Source of the DNA: Amborella trichopoda
Lineage: Eukaryota > Streptophyta > Magnoliopsida > Amborellales > Amborellaceae
Length of the DNA: 64,000 bases
Direction of reading: 5' to 3'
Assembly: GCF_000471905.2 (NCBI RefSeq)
Contig: NW_006498220.1
Span: forward strand, 415,816-479,815
Shown here: in pieces, positions 46,901 through 57,471 of the stretch
Layout: each line of letters begins with the position of its first letter
How positions within the stretch are numbered: position 1 is the stretch's first letter
Translations under genes and position numbers: made by a program
The notes under the pieces: model-generated
What the model saw: the letters and a program-made list of their open reading frames with translations, nothing else
Told to the model about the DNA's origin: nothing
Database searches by the model: none

Positions 46901-47680
46901 AGGGTCCTTGAAGAAGGATAATGACTGGGCTACGTTGTCACCCAGCCTTGAAAAAGGATGTCGACTGGGCTACCTGTTCACCCAGGACTAAAGAAAGAAG
47001 TCTGTTGGGCTACTTATTCACTCAGGACTAAAGAAGGATGTCGATTGGGCTACTTTCTCACCCAGAACTGAAGAAGGATGTCAACTGGCTACCTGTTCAC
47101 CCAGAAAGAAAGAAGGATGTCGACTGAGCTACTTGTTCACCCAGGACTGAAGAAGGATGTCGACTGGGCTACCTATTCACCTAGGACTGAAGAAGGATGT
47201 CGATTGGGCTACCTATTCACTTAGGACTGGAGAAAGATATTGACTGAGCCACCTATTTACCCAAGACTGAAGAACGATGTCAACTGAGCTACTTGTTCAC
47301 CCAGGACTGAAGAAGGATGTCGACTAGGCTACCTGTTCACCCAAGACTAAAGAAGGATGTCGGCTGGGCTACCTATTCACCCAGGACTGAAGAAGGATGT
47401 CGACTGGGCTACCTATTCACTCAGGACTGAAGAAGGACATCGACTAGGCTACCTATTCACTCAGGACTGAAGACCGATGTCGCCTGGGCTACCTTTTCAC
47501 CTAGGACTGAAGAAGGACGTCGACCGAGCTACATATTCACCCAAGACTAAAGAAGGATGTCAACTGGGCTACCTGTTCACCCAGGACTGAAGAAGGATGT
47601 CGACTAGGCCACCTATTCACCCAAGACTGAAGAAGGATGTCGACTGGGCCACCTATTCACCTAGGACTGAAGAAGGAAGA
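46901..47680 (+). repeat. 40-bp tandem array (GACTGAAGAAGGATGTCGAC)
   Basis: About 19 units of exactly 40 bp over most of the length (starts at 47145 and 47185, for example). Each contains GACTGAAGAAGGATGTCGAC and GGGCTACCTATTCACCCAG. It follows the 48-bp array without a gap. Confidence 0.93.
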
Positions 47681-48529
47681 TGAGGGATGGTTTTAACCTT
47701 TACACCCTGCTGGACGTCTTGATGATGAAGGGAGTGCTGGTTGAGGCCATCTGTGGAAGCGAATGTTGCATCAAGCTTATTTTATTGTTTTGAGCGCCCT
47801 TTGATGGTTTTCACTTAGACTGGGGAAGCGACGTCATAGAGACGGTTTTCACCAACTTCTTTTTATTTGGGGCTCTTTTACCCATGACCTGTCGGACATG
47901 TCCACCATTTTTATCCATTTTTACTCATGATGCCCTTTCTGGTTTTCACTCTGCCCATTTTTATTCACGAAACTCTTTTACGGTTTCGTGACCATGCCCA
48001 TCTGTCATTTTTACTCATGGTGTTCCCTTGTTTAGGTATACACCATGCCCGTTATTTCAAAAATTTTCTTTTTTTTTGTGAAGCCGTTTTTAGGGTTATG
48101 CCTCCAGGACCTGTGCGAAATATTTTAATGTCATGTGGCTTGGACGTGCACTATGATTTAAGGTCATAAAGCTGGATCGTAATGGTGATGGATGGCAGTC
48201 TATGAAGGCCATAAAGTGAGTATGGTGGTGGTTTGGCTCACTTGGGGAGATGGGTCGAGGCTACATATGAGAGATGGACGATGTATGAAATGTGAGTGGA
48301 TGATGGTGACCCACTAACTTACAACAAGTATGGATGGCAGGATGGTTCACCGTTTTGTGAGAATGGGTGAGACTCAATGGGGAATGATGTAGGATGATGA
48401 AAGGAATGAACTCACTAGGGAGGTAATGAAGGTGGTGCGTGCACACTAACAGGTAGGTTAGAGAAAGTGTGCATGAAAGTGCACGAAAAGGCGTGTGCGT
48501 GTATGTGGGGGCAAGTTTATGGTCATGCC
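47681..48529. other. Dispersed module and spacer between arrays
   Basis: 47690-48080 is the inverse counterpart of 21490-21840, with recurring CATTTTTACTCATG and GGTTTTCAC blocks. 48081-48529 is unique G/T-rich sequence without a credible gene. Confidence 0.5.
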
Positions 48530-49840
48530 TTTAGGACCTACGCGAAGCTGTTTATCGTCATGCCAGCAGGACATGTACTATGGTTTAAGGTCATACAGCT
48601 GGACCATGGTTATGCAATTTAAAGTCATACAACTAGGACCATGCAGTTTAAGGTCGTGCAACTAGACCTCCACTACAGTTTAAGGTCATATAGTTCGGAC
48701 CATGGTGCTGAGCCTTTTATCATCATGCTGCTAGGACGTGTACTATGATTTAAGGTCATACAGCTGAACCATGGTTATGCAGTTTAAAGTCATACAACTA
48801 GGACCATGCAGTTTAAGGTCATGCAACTAGACCTCTGCTACAGTTTAAGGTCATATAGTTCGGACCATGGTGCTGAGTAGTTTAGGTTCATGCAATATGG
48901 ACTGAGGCTAAGCAATTTGAGGGTCATGCAGTATGGATCGAGACTGAGCAGTTTAGGGTCATGCAGTATGGATCGCAGCTATAGTTTAGGGTCATATAGT
49001 TTGGACCATGGAGTTTAGGGTCATGCATCTAGACCATCGCTACAGTTTAAGGTCGTATAGTTTGGACCATGCAGTTTAGGGTCGTGCATCTAGAGCTTCA
49101 CTACAGTTTAAGGTCGTATAGTTTGGACCATGCAGTTTAGGGTCGTGCATCTAGACCACTGCTACAGTTTAAGCAGGGTGCTGAACAGTTTAGGGTCATG
49201 CAGTATAAACTGAGGCTGAGCAATTTTAGGCTCATGTAGTATGGACTGAGACTGAGCAGTTTAGGGTCATGCAATATGGACCGTAGATACAGTTTAAGGT
49301 TATATAGTTTGGACCATGGAGTTTAGGGTCGTGCATCTAGACCATCGCTACAGTTTAAGGTCGTATAGCTTGGACCATGCAGTTTAGGGTCGTGCATCTA
49401 AACCTCCGCTATAGTTTAAGGTCGTATAGTTTGGACCATGCAGGTGCATCTAGACGTTTAAGGTCATATAGTTTGGACCATGGTGCTGAGCAGTTTAGGG
49501 CCATGCAGTATGGACCAAGGCTGAGCAGTTTAGGGTTCATGCAGTATGGACCGAGGCTGAGCAGTTTAGGGTCGTGCAGTATGGACCGAGGTTGAGCAGT
49601 TTAGGGTCGTGTAGTACGGACCGAGGCAGAGCAATTTAGGGTCAAGCAGTATGGACCATGGCTGAGCAGTTTAGGGTCGTGCAATATAGACCGATGCTGA
49701 GCAATTTATGGTCGTGCAGTATGGACCAAGACTGAGCAATTTAGGGTCATGCAATATGGACCCCAGCTACAGTTTAAGGTCATATAGTTTGGACCATGTA
49801 GTTTAAGGTCGTGCATCTAGACCATCATGTAGGTCACCAT
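48530..49840 (+). repeat. 35-bp tandem array (GGTCATGCAG family), right
   Basis: About 35 units with GTTTAGGGTCATGCAGTATG and GGACCGAGGCTGAGCA cores, 35 bp in the regular part, plus higher-order variants carrying CTACAGTTTAAGGTC and ATAGTTTGGACCATG. It belongs to the same family as 7690-8250, in the same orientation, and in both cases precedes the TATATAAGGGGG promoter. Confidence 0.9.
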
Positions 49841-50330
49841 GTAAGTGGAGCTTCATAGAGAATAGGTCTATGGGTGGTAATCCGACTCCCTGAGGATGAA
49901 ATGGCTAGGAATGTTCACAAACTAAGAGCTCAGATGAAAATGGTGGCATGATGAAGGATGATCAGCAGAAGTGGGCCTCGTTGTGGTTTTAAAGGGGGTA
50001 CGCGTACTTTTGAGTGAAAGATAAGTCCCTATAACAGGTAACCTGATTCCCTGGGGGTAAGGTAGTTTAGTGTGAAGCTACCCCACTGGGGATTGGGGAA
50101 GTAAGAATGACCCTAACTTCACCAGGGATGATGGGCCGCAGTAGGGGTGTGACTCCTAATGGGGGATGAGGAATACCTCCTGACTCAATTGGAGAAGTCA
50201 CAGTTTAAGTGCAACGACCCGAGTGCAAGTCCACTTAGGATGACACGTTCTGGCTTGGGTACAAAACTCCACTAGGGACAGTGGTAGGGCATACACTGCT
50301 TGAAATACGGTCAGTACCATGTGTAGCGCT
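49841..50330. other. Spacer between arrays
   Basis: G-rich sequence containing recurring GACTCCCTGAGG and CCACTGGGGA-like blocks. No gene is seen. Confidence 0.35.
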
Positions 50331-50800
50331 GATGGTTTATTGCAAATATTCAACGATGCTAAGTTCTCACAACAGAACCGGTGCTGAGTTCTCACAACAC
50401 AACCGACGTTGTTCAGCTAGCATTGTGAATGACCCGTGCTATTATCTAAAGACAATCGGCGCTGAGTTAACCAGCACTAGGGTTGTTTGGAGACACATCC
50501 GGTGCTAAGTCAACTGGGCTTAGGTTGTTTTTGGAAACACACCCAGCGCTAAGTCAACCAGCACTAAGGTTGTATTTGAAAACACACCCGGCGCTAAGTC
50601 AACCGGCGCTGGGGTTGTAATCGGAAACACACCTGGCGCTAAGTCAACTGGTGCTAAGGTTGCATTTTGGAAACACAGCCGGCGCTAAGTCAATCGGCGT
50701 TGGGGTTGTTTGGAATACACCCGTCGCTATGTCAATTGGCGCTGGGTTTGTTTGGAAATTTGCCTGGCGTTGCATCAACCGGCGCTGGGGATGGATTGAT
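50331..50800 (+). repeat. 45-bp tandem array (CCGGCGCTAAGTCAACCGGCG)
   Basis: About nine units with ACACCCGGCGCTAAGTCAAC and CGGCGCTAAGGTTGT cores; unit starts at 50539, 50584 and 50629 give 45 bp. The core CCGGCGCTA also occurs in the 47-bp array of 43100-44710. A looser set of the same CGGCGCT and CAACTGG-type words recurs at 51730-52010. Confidence 0.85.
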
Positions 50801-50908
50801 GAGAGTTACCTCAGGCCTTGTGTCGAAGCCCGACCCAGCTCATTATCGCTTGGCTTCTCTTGGAAGCAACTGGTATTTCGAGGTTGTGAAGGGCTTTTGA
50901 GGACAGTG

Positions 50909-50916
50909 TATATAAG
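50909..50916 (+). promoter_or_regulatory. TATA box upstream of the PMD-like ORF
   Basis: TATATAAG followed by GGGG, TAAAACCCC and an A-rich tract. It closely resembles 8971-8978. It lies 1.7 kb upstream of the PMD-like ORF on the same strand and antisense to gag and protease of element D, so it is a candidate promoter for that ORF. Confidence 0.6.
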
Positions 50917-52611
50917 GGGGTAAAACCCCGTTTTCCCTTATTTTTTTATCAAGGGTAAAAAAAAAGGTAAGCAAGTTTTCTTTAACCATGAGGAGAGAGT
51001 GCTCGGTTGAAGTTTCCATCGAGCAGTGGGACTTCAGCAACAGTCTCCGCAGCGAAGGTTCTTCGGCAAGCAGCAGAATTCCAGCAAGGGTTTTGCAGAG
51101 AACACCTTCGATGTGTGAACTTTCCCCCTAATTTTGTGAAGTTGAAGGGAGAATAGCAAGGAAAGGAAAGTCCTTCGGGAAGTTTTCCGTGAAAGGGCAG
51201 GAATTTCGGCTGCCATTTTCCTTTCTGATAGTAGCGAGAAACACAACAGTCAGCATTTTTGTGCATCCTAAGAATTTTTCAAGGATTTTTAAGGGGTTTC
51301 TTGACAGTTGTGGTAGTTTTCTGACACCAGTCATGGTGCTGCAGAAGTTTTTGGGCACTTTCAAAAGTTTTACCGGTGTTATCTCCACTTTTCAACACTG
51401 TTAGTGGTGTCGAAGAGGTTTCCCCGTGAGATTCTGGTGATGTCCATGCCAAAAGACTTAGGAAGAAAAGATTTTCCTGTGCATTTTCGGGCATGTGGGA
51501 GCAATTCTAGTGGAAGACGAATGGTCGTAGGCTGTGGGCCGTACGATCGTAGGAGGTGGACCATCGTGAGGAAGGCGTACGGTTGTTGGAGGTGAACCAT
51601 CACGGGGAAGGCATACGGTTGCCAGTCGCTCATGTGTGGGGCGGTGCTGAAGGACGTGGCAACGGTTGTCAGTCGGCACAACTGAATTCAAGGTGTCACA
51701 ACTAGGATTCGTGGCACATCTGAGGGATTTGCTCTCAGCAAGCACTGGCTTTTGAAAAACTCAACTGGCGCTGGGGTGTTGGCAATCTGAACCGTCGCTA
51801 AGTGCTGAAAGACTCAACTGGTGCTAGTTGTTGGCTCTCAACCAGTGCTGGGCATTGAGAAGCTCGATCGACGCTGAGTGCTCGACAAACTCACCCGGCC
51901 CTAACCTTTAACACATAACCGGCACTGGGCATTGAGGAGCTCACCCTACGCTAAGTGATTGAGAGGCTCAATCGGCGCTGCGTGTTGGACAAACTCAACC
52001 GGCGTTTTTTCAATGCCTTAGCAACATTTTAGGAGTGAACCATTAAGTCCTTTGTAATGGCTAGCTCTTCTTACCAAATCCCCGATGTGAAGAGGCTCCC
52101 AAGGGAAGGGGAAATCGGCACCCGTGATTTTACGGGTGAAGTTTTATCAAGGGGAGAACCCATTTGGCTGACCTAGCTAGTGTACGAGCCATAGTGGCCC
52201 CTTAGCGTCACTTTCAGTACTGACCCTGTATGCTTTGAAGTGCAGAGGGCAATGATGGCAATGTCTGTATTGAAGAAGGGATGGAACTTCTTCACTGTAT
52301 GCATCGAAACATAGCTTCAGGGGAGAACTTGCCCACCTTGGGGAAGCGAATGCTCTAGGCGAAGGGATTACTTAGGTGGTCGGTGAAGGGATTACTTAGG
52401 TGTTCAGAAAAATGCCCCATGGATTCAGGGAGAGCACCAACATCTGAAGGGATACGCTTCCTAGGCTGCCAAGGTAGTGGCTTCGTATGAAAGTGTTCTT
52501 AAGCATGCTTCGCTATTAGCAGCAGTCTAATGTTTAGGCAGCTACTATGAATATTATTCTAATACAATAAAGGTATTGCTAGAGACGTGGAGCCATGTGA
52601 GCAATACTTAG
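50917..52611 (+). other. Leader of the PMD-like ORF
   Basis: Noncoding, with scattered ORFs on both strands lacking domains. A donor-like AAGGTAAGC (GT at 50967-50968) lies close to the TATA box. 51730-52010 holds loose repeats with CAACTGGCGCTG-type words. An in-frame TAG ends at 52611, just before the readable PMD frame, and would be removed if an intron spliced near there; this is speculative. Confidence 0.4.
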
Positions 52612-55088
52612 CTTCTTGGTCATGGCAAAGCAGAAATCTCTTTACTGGATCTTCACTTTTTTGGAGGTCTCCCGATGCTCGAGGCTATGTATGACGAGTT
52701 TGTGCCCTCAAACTCAATCATCTTCGGTAGTGTTAACTTGGGGGGTGAAGAGCCGCCAGCCAGTCTTCCAAAGATCTTTGAGGCCTATCAATCGATTGTA
52801 GGTCGATCTACCAATGGCAAGGTCACCTTTACAGAATGGGTTAAGTTCTTTTGGGGGGATTATTCTGAGAGCGGTCAGGGTACTCCGAAGAGGAAAGGGA
52901 AGTTAGTTGCAAAAGAGATGCCTCCCTTATATCAACTTGAGACTGGTGATGACTGTGTTTTCTTAGCTTCTTACTTGACCCTATTCTTGTGTAAGTTTGT
53001 GCTTCCTGGCTGGGGGGACGACATTCGTCCTGGGGTACTATATGTGGCGTGCGACATGGCCAGAGGGCATGAGTATGCCCTTGCTTAGCCAGTCCTGTGC
53101 AACATATACCATGGCTTGGGGGCCATCTCCCGTGGAAAAGCCTATAAGGGCAAAGAGGGAGGGAACGGCATCGTAGGAGGAGAAGCTTTTCCTGGAGACT
53201 TTAAAACTTTGTTCCCTACGCATTATGTGCACGGATGGCTAAGGGCTTATTTCCCTGACACCTATGTCAAGTATCAGTGCTCAGAAAATAAATTGTGGCC
53301 CTTCTTGATGAGGATTGCGAACCAAAGGGCTATCTTTTACACCCCAGGGGAAGCTCGGGTTTGTTTGGAAATGATTCTTTGAACATGAGATGCGTCCCCT
53401 TTCCTGTCGGAAGCTTCATCAACCGTGCTTTTATTGATGAGTTGGGGAAGGAACTAGACGGTGCCCCAACAATAATTAAGGAACTCATGTTCATGCTAAG
53501 CATCAGAGGGGGAGTCTTACATTATCGGACTCCACATAGTGCCGGCTAGAGGGGTATTTCCCCCACTGCTTCGCTCGTCAACACAAGCTTGAGCAAGGCT
53601 GCCCCTTCTCGGTATTCTTCGAAAAGCGCCGGAGTAAATTGTATAAGGGGACGGCAGAAGAGTTTGGAACTTTTCGAGAGTGTTGGCTGCCGGAGCATAT
53701 ACAGACCGCTTGGTCTATATGTCTTGAAATGACAGAGACCAGCAAGTATGTGCTATCTCACTTTGGCAGAAGAGTTCTAACCACCAAGGCATATGTGAAC
53801 TTGTAAGAATCACCAGTAATGGCTATTGGGAGAAGGATCACCCTTGGAAAGAAGTGAATGGTAACTGGTGCCAGAACACCCGACAAAGAAGGCTGGCTGA
53901 CGCTCTTGCTCTCGACGTGGTGTTTGCCTTGGATTACCCCTCCAATTGGCAGGCTTTGGGGCTTCCATGCGATAGCGTGCCTAAAGAGCCTAAAGTTGAT
54001 AACGTGCCCGAGCACCAAGAGGTTGCCTCTCCCGTGGCCCTGAGTTATGAAGATGAGGGGACTGAGCTCTTTGTGGCTGAGGTTCTAGCTGTTGAAGGTG
54101 AGGGCCAAGTGGAGGAAGCCACTGCCAGGGATGAGCCGTCTGGCGAAGGCCAAAGAGAAGGGGTTATTCCTGAACTTGATGATGCTGAGGTGATAGCCCA
54201 AGAGTGTGAGGAGCAAGGGAAATAGGTTCCTCTACAGCCTGTTGGGATAGAAGTAGAGGTCCCCATAAGGGAGGGTCCAGACAGCGAGGCTGGCATCGAA
54301 GAGCCCATGCGGATTGAGGTCGGGGCTGCCCATGAGCCCGAAGGGGAAGAAGCTTTAAGCTTTGCCCTTATTTCAGAGGAGCCAGTGGCTCAGATGGCTA
54401 TCTCTTTAACAAGCCCGGTCCTTGAGGTCAAGGTGTCTTCTACAGTGGTGGCCTTAGAACACTATCCAGGCTTGTTTTTGTTGGTGTTTCTAACATGATT
54501 GAAGGCATGCTTAGAACAGGGCTTCAGGGTTTTAAGGAGCTACCTTTTAATGAGCTGGGAGAAGGTTTGGCCAGGCTGAGGGAGTTTGCTGGGACTACTG
54601 CGGTCGGGACGGCCCCACAGGTGCTTTCCCATTTTGGTGTAACTCTAAACAAATTGGAGAGCTGGCGATTGGGAGTGCTTCACCATGAGAAAGAAGCCAG
54701 AAGGGTAGCCTCCTTAGAAGAGCTGATCTTGCACAGTCGTGAGAAGATAGATGCTTGTATTGAGAAGAAATCCTTAATAGTTGACTGCCAGCAGGACCTC
54801 AAGAAAGAGGCACAAGGGAGCTTCAAGAGAATGATCGAAGTCAGAGAGGTAATGCGAATACTGAAAGAAGAAATCACAGGCCTCGAGATGAATATGGCTC
54901 AAAGAAAGGCCATGGAGGCCTCTTTGGTTGCAGATTTGTCCGAACTCAATGGCACAATTGAGTCGAAAACTGTGGTGATGACAGAGGCGACTCAAACAGT
55001 GGCGGAGCTGAAATCACGTGTTCAAGGCACCGAGACTTCTCCTGAGGCAAGCAGCGCAGAGATCAATAAGAAGATTGATCGTTTATGA
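52612..55088 (+). pseudogene. Plant mobile domain (PMD)-like ORF, antisense in element D
   Basis: From 52612 the frame reads LLDLHFFGGLPMLEAMYDEF, then PLYQLETGDDCVFLASYL, LCKFVLPGWGDDIRPGVLYV and MARGHEYALA. After a TAG at 53086-53088 it continues with PVLCNIYHGLGAISRG and TLFPTHYVHGWLRAYFPDTY. A frame change leads to FPVGSFINRAFIDELGKELD, HCFARQHKLEQGCPF and WSICLEMTETSKYVLSHF. These blocks follow the PMD/aminotransferase-like pattern of plants. 53854-54498 is acidic with one stop. 54495-55088 (197 codons) is a Glu/Lys-rich probable coiled coil ending at TGA. Extra ORFs of this kind are known in Tat-lineage elements, some antisense between pol and the 3' LTR; their role is not established. 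At least two frameshifts and two stops make this copy nonfunctional. Confidence 0.72.
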
Positions 55089-55464
55089 GCACGTCATTTC
55101 CCTTCTCTTTCTTTTTTTTTAGCGCTTGGAAAAGTTTTGACTGATGAATAAAGTGCTTCTCCTTTTGATTGAATTTACTGGATAGTTTCATTCTCTCTTT
55201 ACTTTTACTGCGCTTCATATGAGTATTTTGAATGCCTCTCGACACTTTCCTCGTCCCAAGAGACTACTACCCTAGGCCTTGTTTAGCCCCATGGTGGATT
55301 GTCGGAGCTCGGATAGCTTCGAAATAGGGAGTCGTTGCTTTTTTTCCTTTCAATGTCTGATTGGCCAAGGGCTCATAGTTCATTTTCCTCATGATTTGGT
55401 GAGCCTGACTGCTATAGATAGCCTAGTCATGAGGGGCGGGCTTCGTCATCCATTAGTGGCGTGT
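55089..55464 (+). other. 3' flank of the PMD-like ORF
   Basis: T-rich sequence with TGATGAATAAAGTGC soon after the stop codon, including a poly(A)-signal-like AATAAA. It fits the 3' end of a plus-strand transcript. Element D coding sequence on the minus strand resumes within about 370 bp, so the two transcription units converge here. Confidence 0.45.
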
Positions 55465-56180
55465 TTATTTCAAGCTCATCATAGCTTTTAGTCTTTGGCA
55501 CGAATTCTTTGAGATGCTTTGAAGACTGTGGACTTTGATCCTCAAGCCTGCTAGATGATCCTGCCCTTGAGGGGGAGGAAGTTGCCCTTCGCTAAAATTC
55601 TCTCTTGAGAGGTCAAGGAAAAGTAAAAATTTTAGCTGGATAACGGTCTGAGGAACATCCCCTATACTTATAGCAACCGGACTTTGAAAAACTTTTCGTG
55701 GTGGTTGTCGCACTGCTTTGGCTTTCAAGAGTGCAATGGGGATATGTAGGACTTTCTGATGGTCCGGCGTATAGGTGATCCTTGGAGCCGAGAATTCTAC
55801 CCCCATGGCTTGCTCGATCTGAGAAATGACTTCTCGTTCATTTTCCGGCCAAGGTGGCTCAAAACTGGGGGCAGAAGGTGAAGACTCTTTTTCAAAGGAA
55901 GGAGGAGTTTCTTGAGGGATGATGATTGGGATGTTGCAATGAAGAGTAGTTAGGGGTAAAATTCTACTCTACCTTTCTTCCTCCTTGAACATATTGACTA
56001 ACGTCCTCCCAACATCCTCAACATCTTCATGAGACAAAGATGCAGTCTTGCTTGTAGCCTCGTGACCTTCATCACTCAGCTTTTGAGGCGACGCCAGATC
56101 TGTGAAATAATATTTTGCATCTGCATAGTGAGTTTCGGCCATAGGGAATGGTCTTTTGTCAACATAGACTGTATGTTGTC
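55465..56180 (-). pseudogene. Post-protease spacer of element D; RT absent
   Basis: Open segment 55806-55465 (MGVEFSAPRITYTPDHQKVL, then a polar stretch) and, before it, ESSPSAPSFEPPWPENEREV. No RT motif (PFGLKNA, YVDD), RNase H or integrase block follows before the antisense ORF. In element C this position is occupied by about 2.5 kb of pol, so D lacks the polymerase segment altogether. Confidence 0.6.
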
Positions 56181-56944
56181 TCCTGTCTCGGCTATACTTG
56201 AAATATTGGTGCAATGTTGATGGAACCACCCCTTGATCATGGAGCCATGCCCGATCAAGGAGAATATTGTAAGAAGTATCGGTGTCAATTACATTAAATT
56301 GGATGTAATCATTCAGCTCACAGATCTTAAAACAAAGGCGTATCGTGCCAGCCGGCTTCTCTCCTGATTGGTTACCCCTGAACTGTGATGTGGGTCGGGG
56401 TAAGATCTTCGGACCCCAACCCTAATCGAGTAAGGATCCGTCTTGGAATGAGGTTGACTGCCGGCCCTCCATCTAACATGATTCGGTTGATGGGGCATGC
56501 ATGTAATTCTCCATCTACAAAGAGAGGGAGATTATGAAACTTTTCCCCCAATTGCATATCGTCCTCTGAAAAGGTGATTGGCATATATCCTTGTATAATT
56601 TTTGCGTCTACCTCGATAGTCTCTACTTTAGTCTCGTACACTTCTGGGTCAGAGAGAGCTTGAACCAAAGCCATCCGGTAATTGTTTGAAAGAATGAGGG
56701 CGTCATAGATGCTGAGAAGGGTAGGAAGCTTCCGTAGATGCCCTATCACTTCATATTTCACCTTCTCTTGATCAAGGCCTTGTGTTCCTGGTCCTGCCAC
56801 TGATTTGGTGGGCATATTGGGTTGAGGAAGAGGTTTGGGTAAAGAGGATTTATTTTGACCAGCTGGTTGACTTGATTGCACAGCGGGCTTAGTTTGAGTG
56901 ATGAAGGTTTGAGGTTTTGGAAGAGACTGAGTGCATGAGATCAA
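56181..56944 (-). pseudogene. Aspartic protease region of element D
   Basis: Open from 56944 to 56372. A Pro/Ser/Gln-rich start is followed by KVKYEVIGHLRKLPTLLSIY, the protease active-site loop PINRIMLDGGPAVNLIP (catalytic Asp codon at 56471-56473) and LTPTHITVQG. After a short frame break the C-terminal part reads VVPSTLHQYFKYSRDR, preceded by sequence typical of the LLGRxWIH block. LDGG in place of DTG/DSG, followed by a hydrophobic stretch, is usual in Tat-lineage proteases as I know them. It would cleave the Gag-Pol precursor. The 573-bp open stretch makes it one of the better preserved parts of D. Confidence 0.78.
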
Positions 56945-57463
56945 AGGGGTCCCTAGGAATTGGAGAATAGGTGAATTGTTTGGAGCATTGGGGTTACGAA
57001 GTAGCTCATGGAGCTGTAGGATAGGCAGACTAGCCTTTGGATTAAGGGGCAGTGGTGGACTGGGGAAGTTAAAGGTGCCCGATTTCTGCGGTGGAGGCTG
57101 CAGCGTCTTCCCTGATCTGAGATTTATCTGCCCCGTATTGGAATTGCTCCTGAAATTTGCACCATGTGGTAAGCTCCTTGAGAATAAAACCTTTGCCCTC
57201 TCGACTCTCTCAATCTCTGCTCGAAGTCAGGCTCGGGGGGCCATTGGGGTTTCTTTAGCTTCGACTTCTTATGCTTCTTTGTGGTAGGTGGCTCTGCCTT
57301 GGCTTTAGCTGTTAGGGCATCAGCAACTGTTAAGAATCCTACTGTCTATGCCAGGGTCTTTCTCAATTGCTTCCGCTGCGTCCTGCTTATATTGATTCCT
57401 TCGAATTCCCGGTCGAGAGCCTCGAAATCTATGCACATCAAGGTCATACCTGAAGAAGACATA
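56945..57463 (-). pseudogene. gag-protease linker of element D, left of the hAT insertion
   Basis: The minus strand reads RSGKTLQPPPQKSGTFNFPS, LPILQLHELLRNPNAPNNSP and ETPMAPRA with stops, a Pro-rich linker leading into the protease. Overlapping plus-strand ORFs (56931-57287, 57281-57571) are shadows. The hAT-like insertion starts right after it at 57472. Confidence 0.55.
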
Positions 57464-57471
57464 GGAGAAAG
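57464..57471. repeat. Left 8-bp target site duplication
   Basis: GGAGAAAG, matching GGAGAAAC at 59174-59181 in 7 of 8 positions. An 8-bp duplication is the hallmark of hAT-type insertion. Confidence 0.7.

Noticed and set aside
50651..51745. Dense set of overlapping ORFs on both strands
   Set aside because: They are mutually overlapping, lack domains, and fall in the leader of the PMD-like ORF and the 45-bp array.
52612..55088. A functional host gene encoding a PMD protein
   Set aside because: Frameshifts and stops interrupt it, and it sits between arrays and the protease of element D in the antisense position known for extra ORFs of Tat elements.
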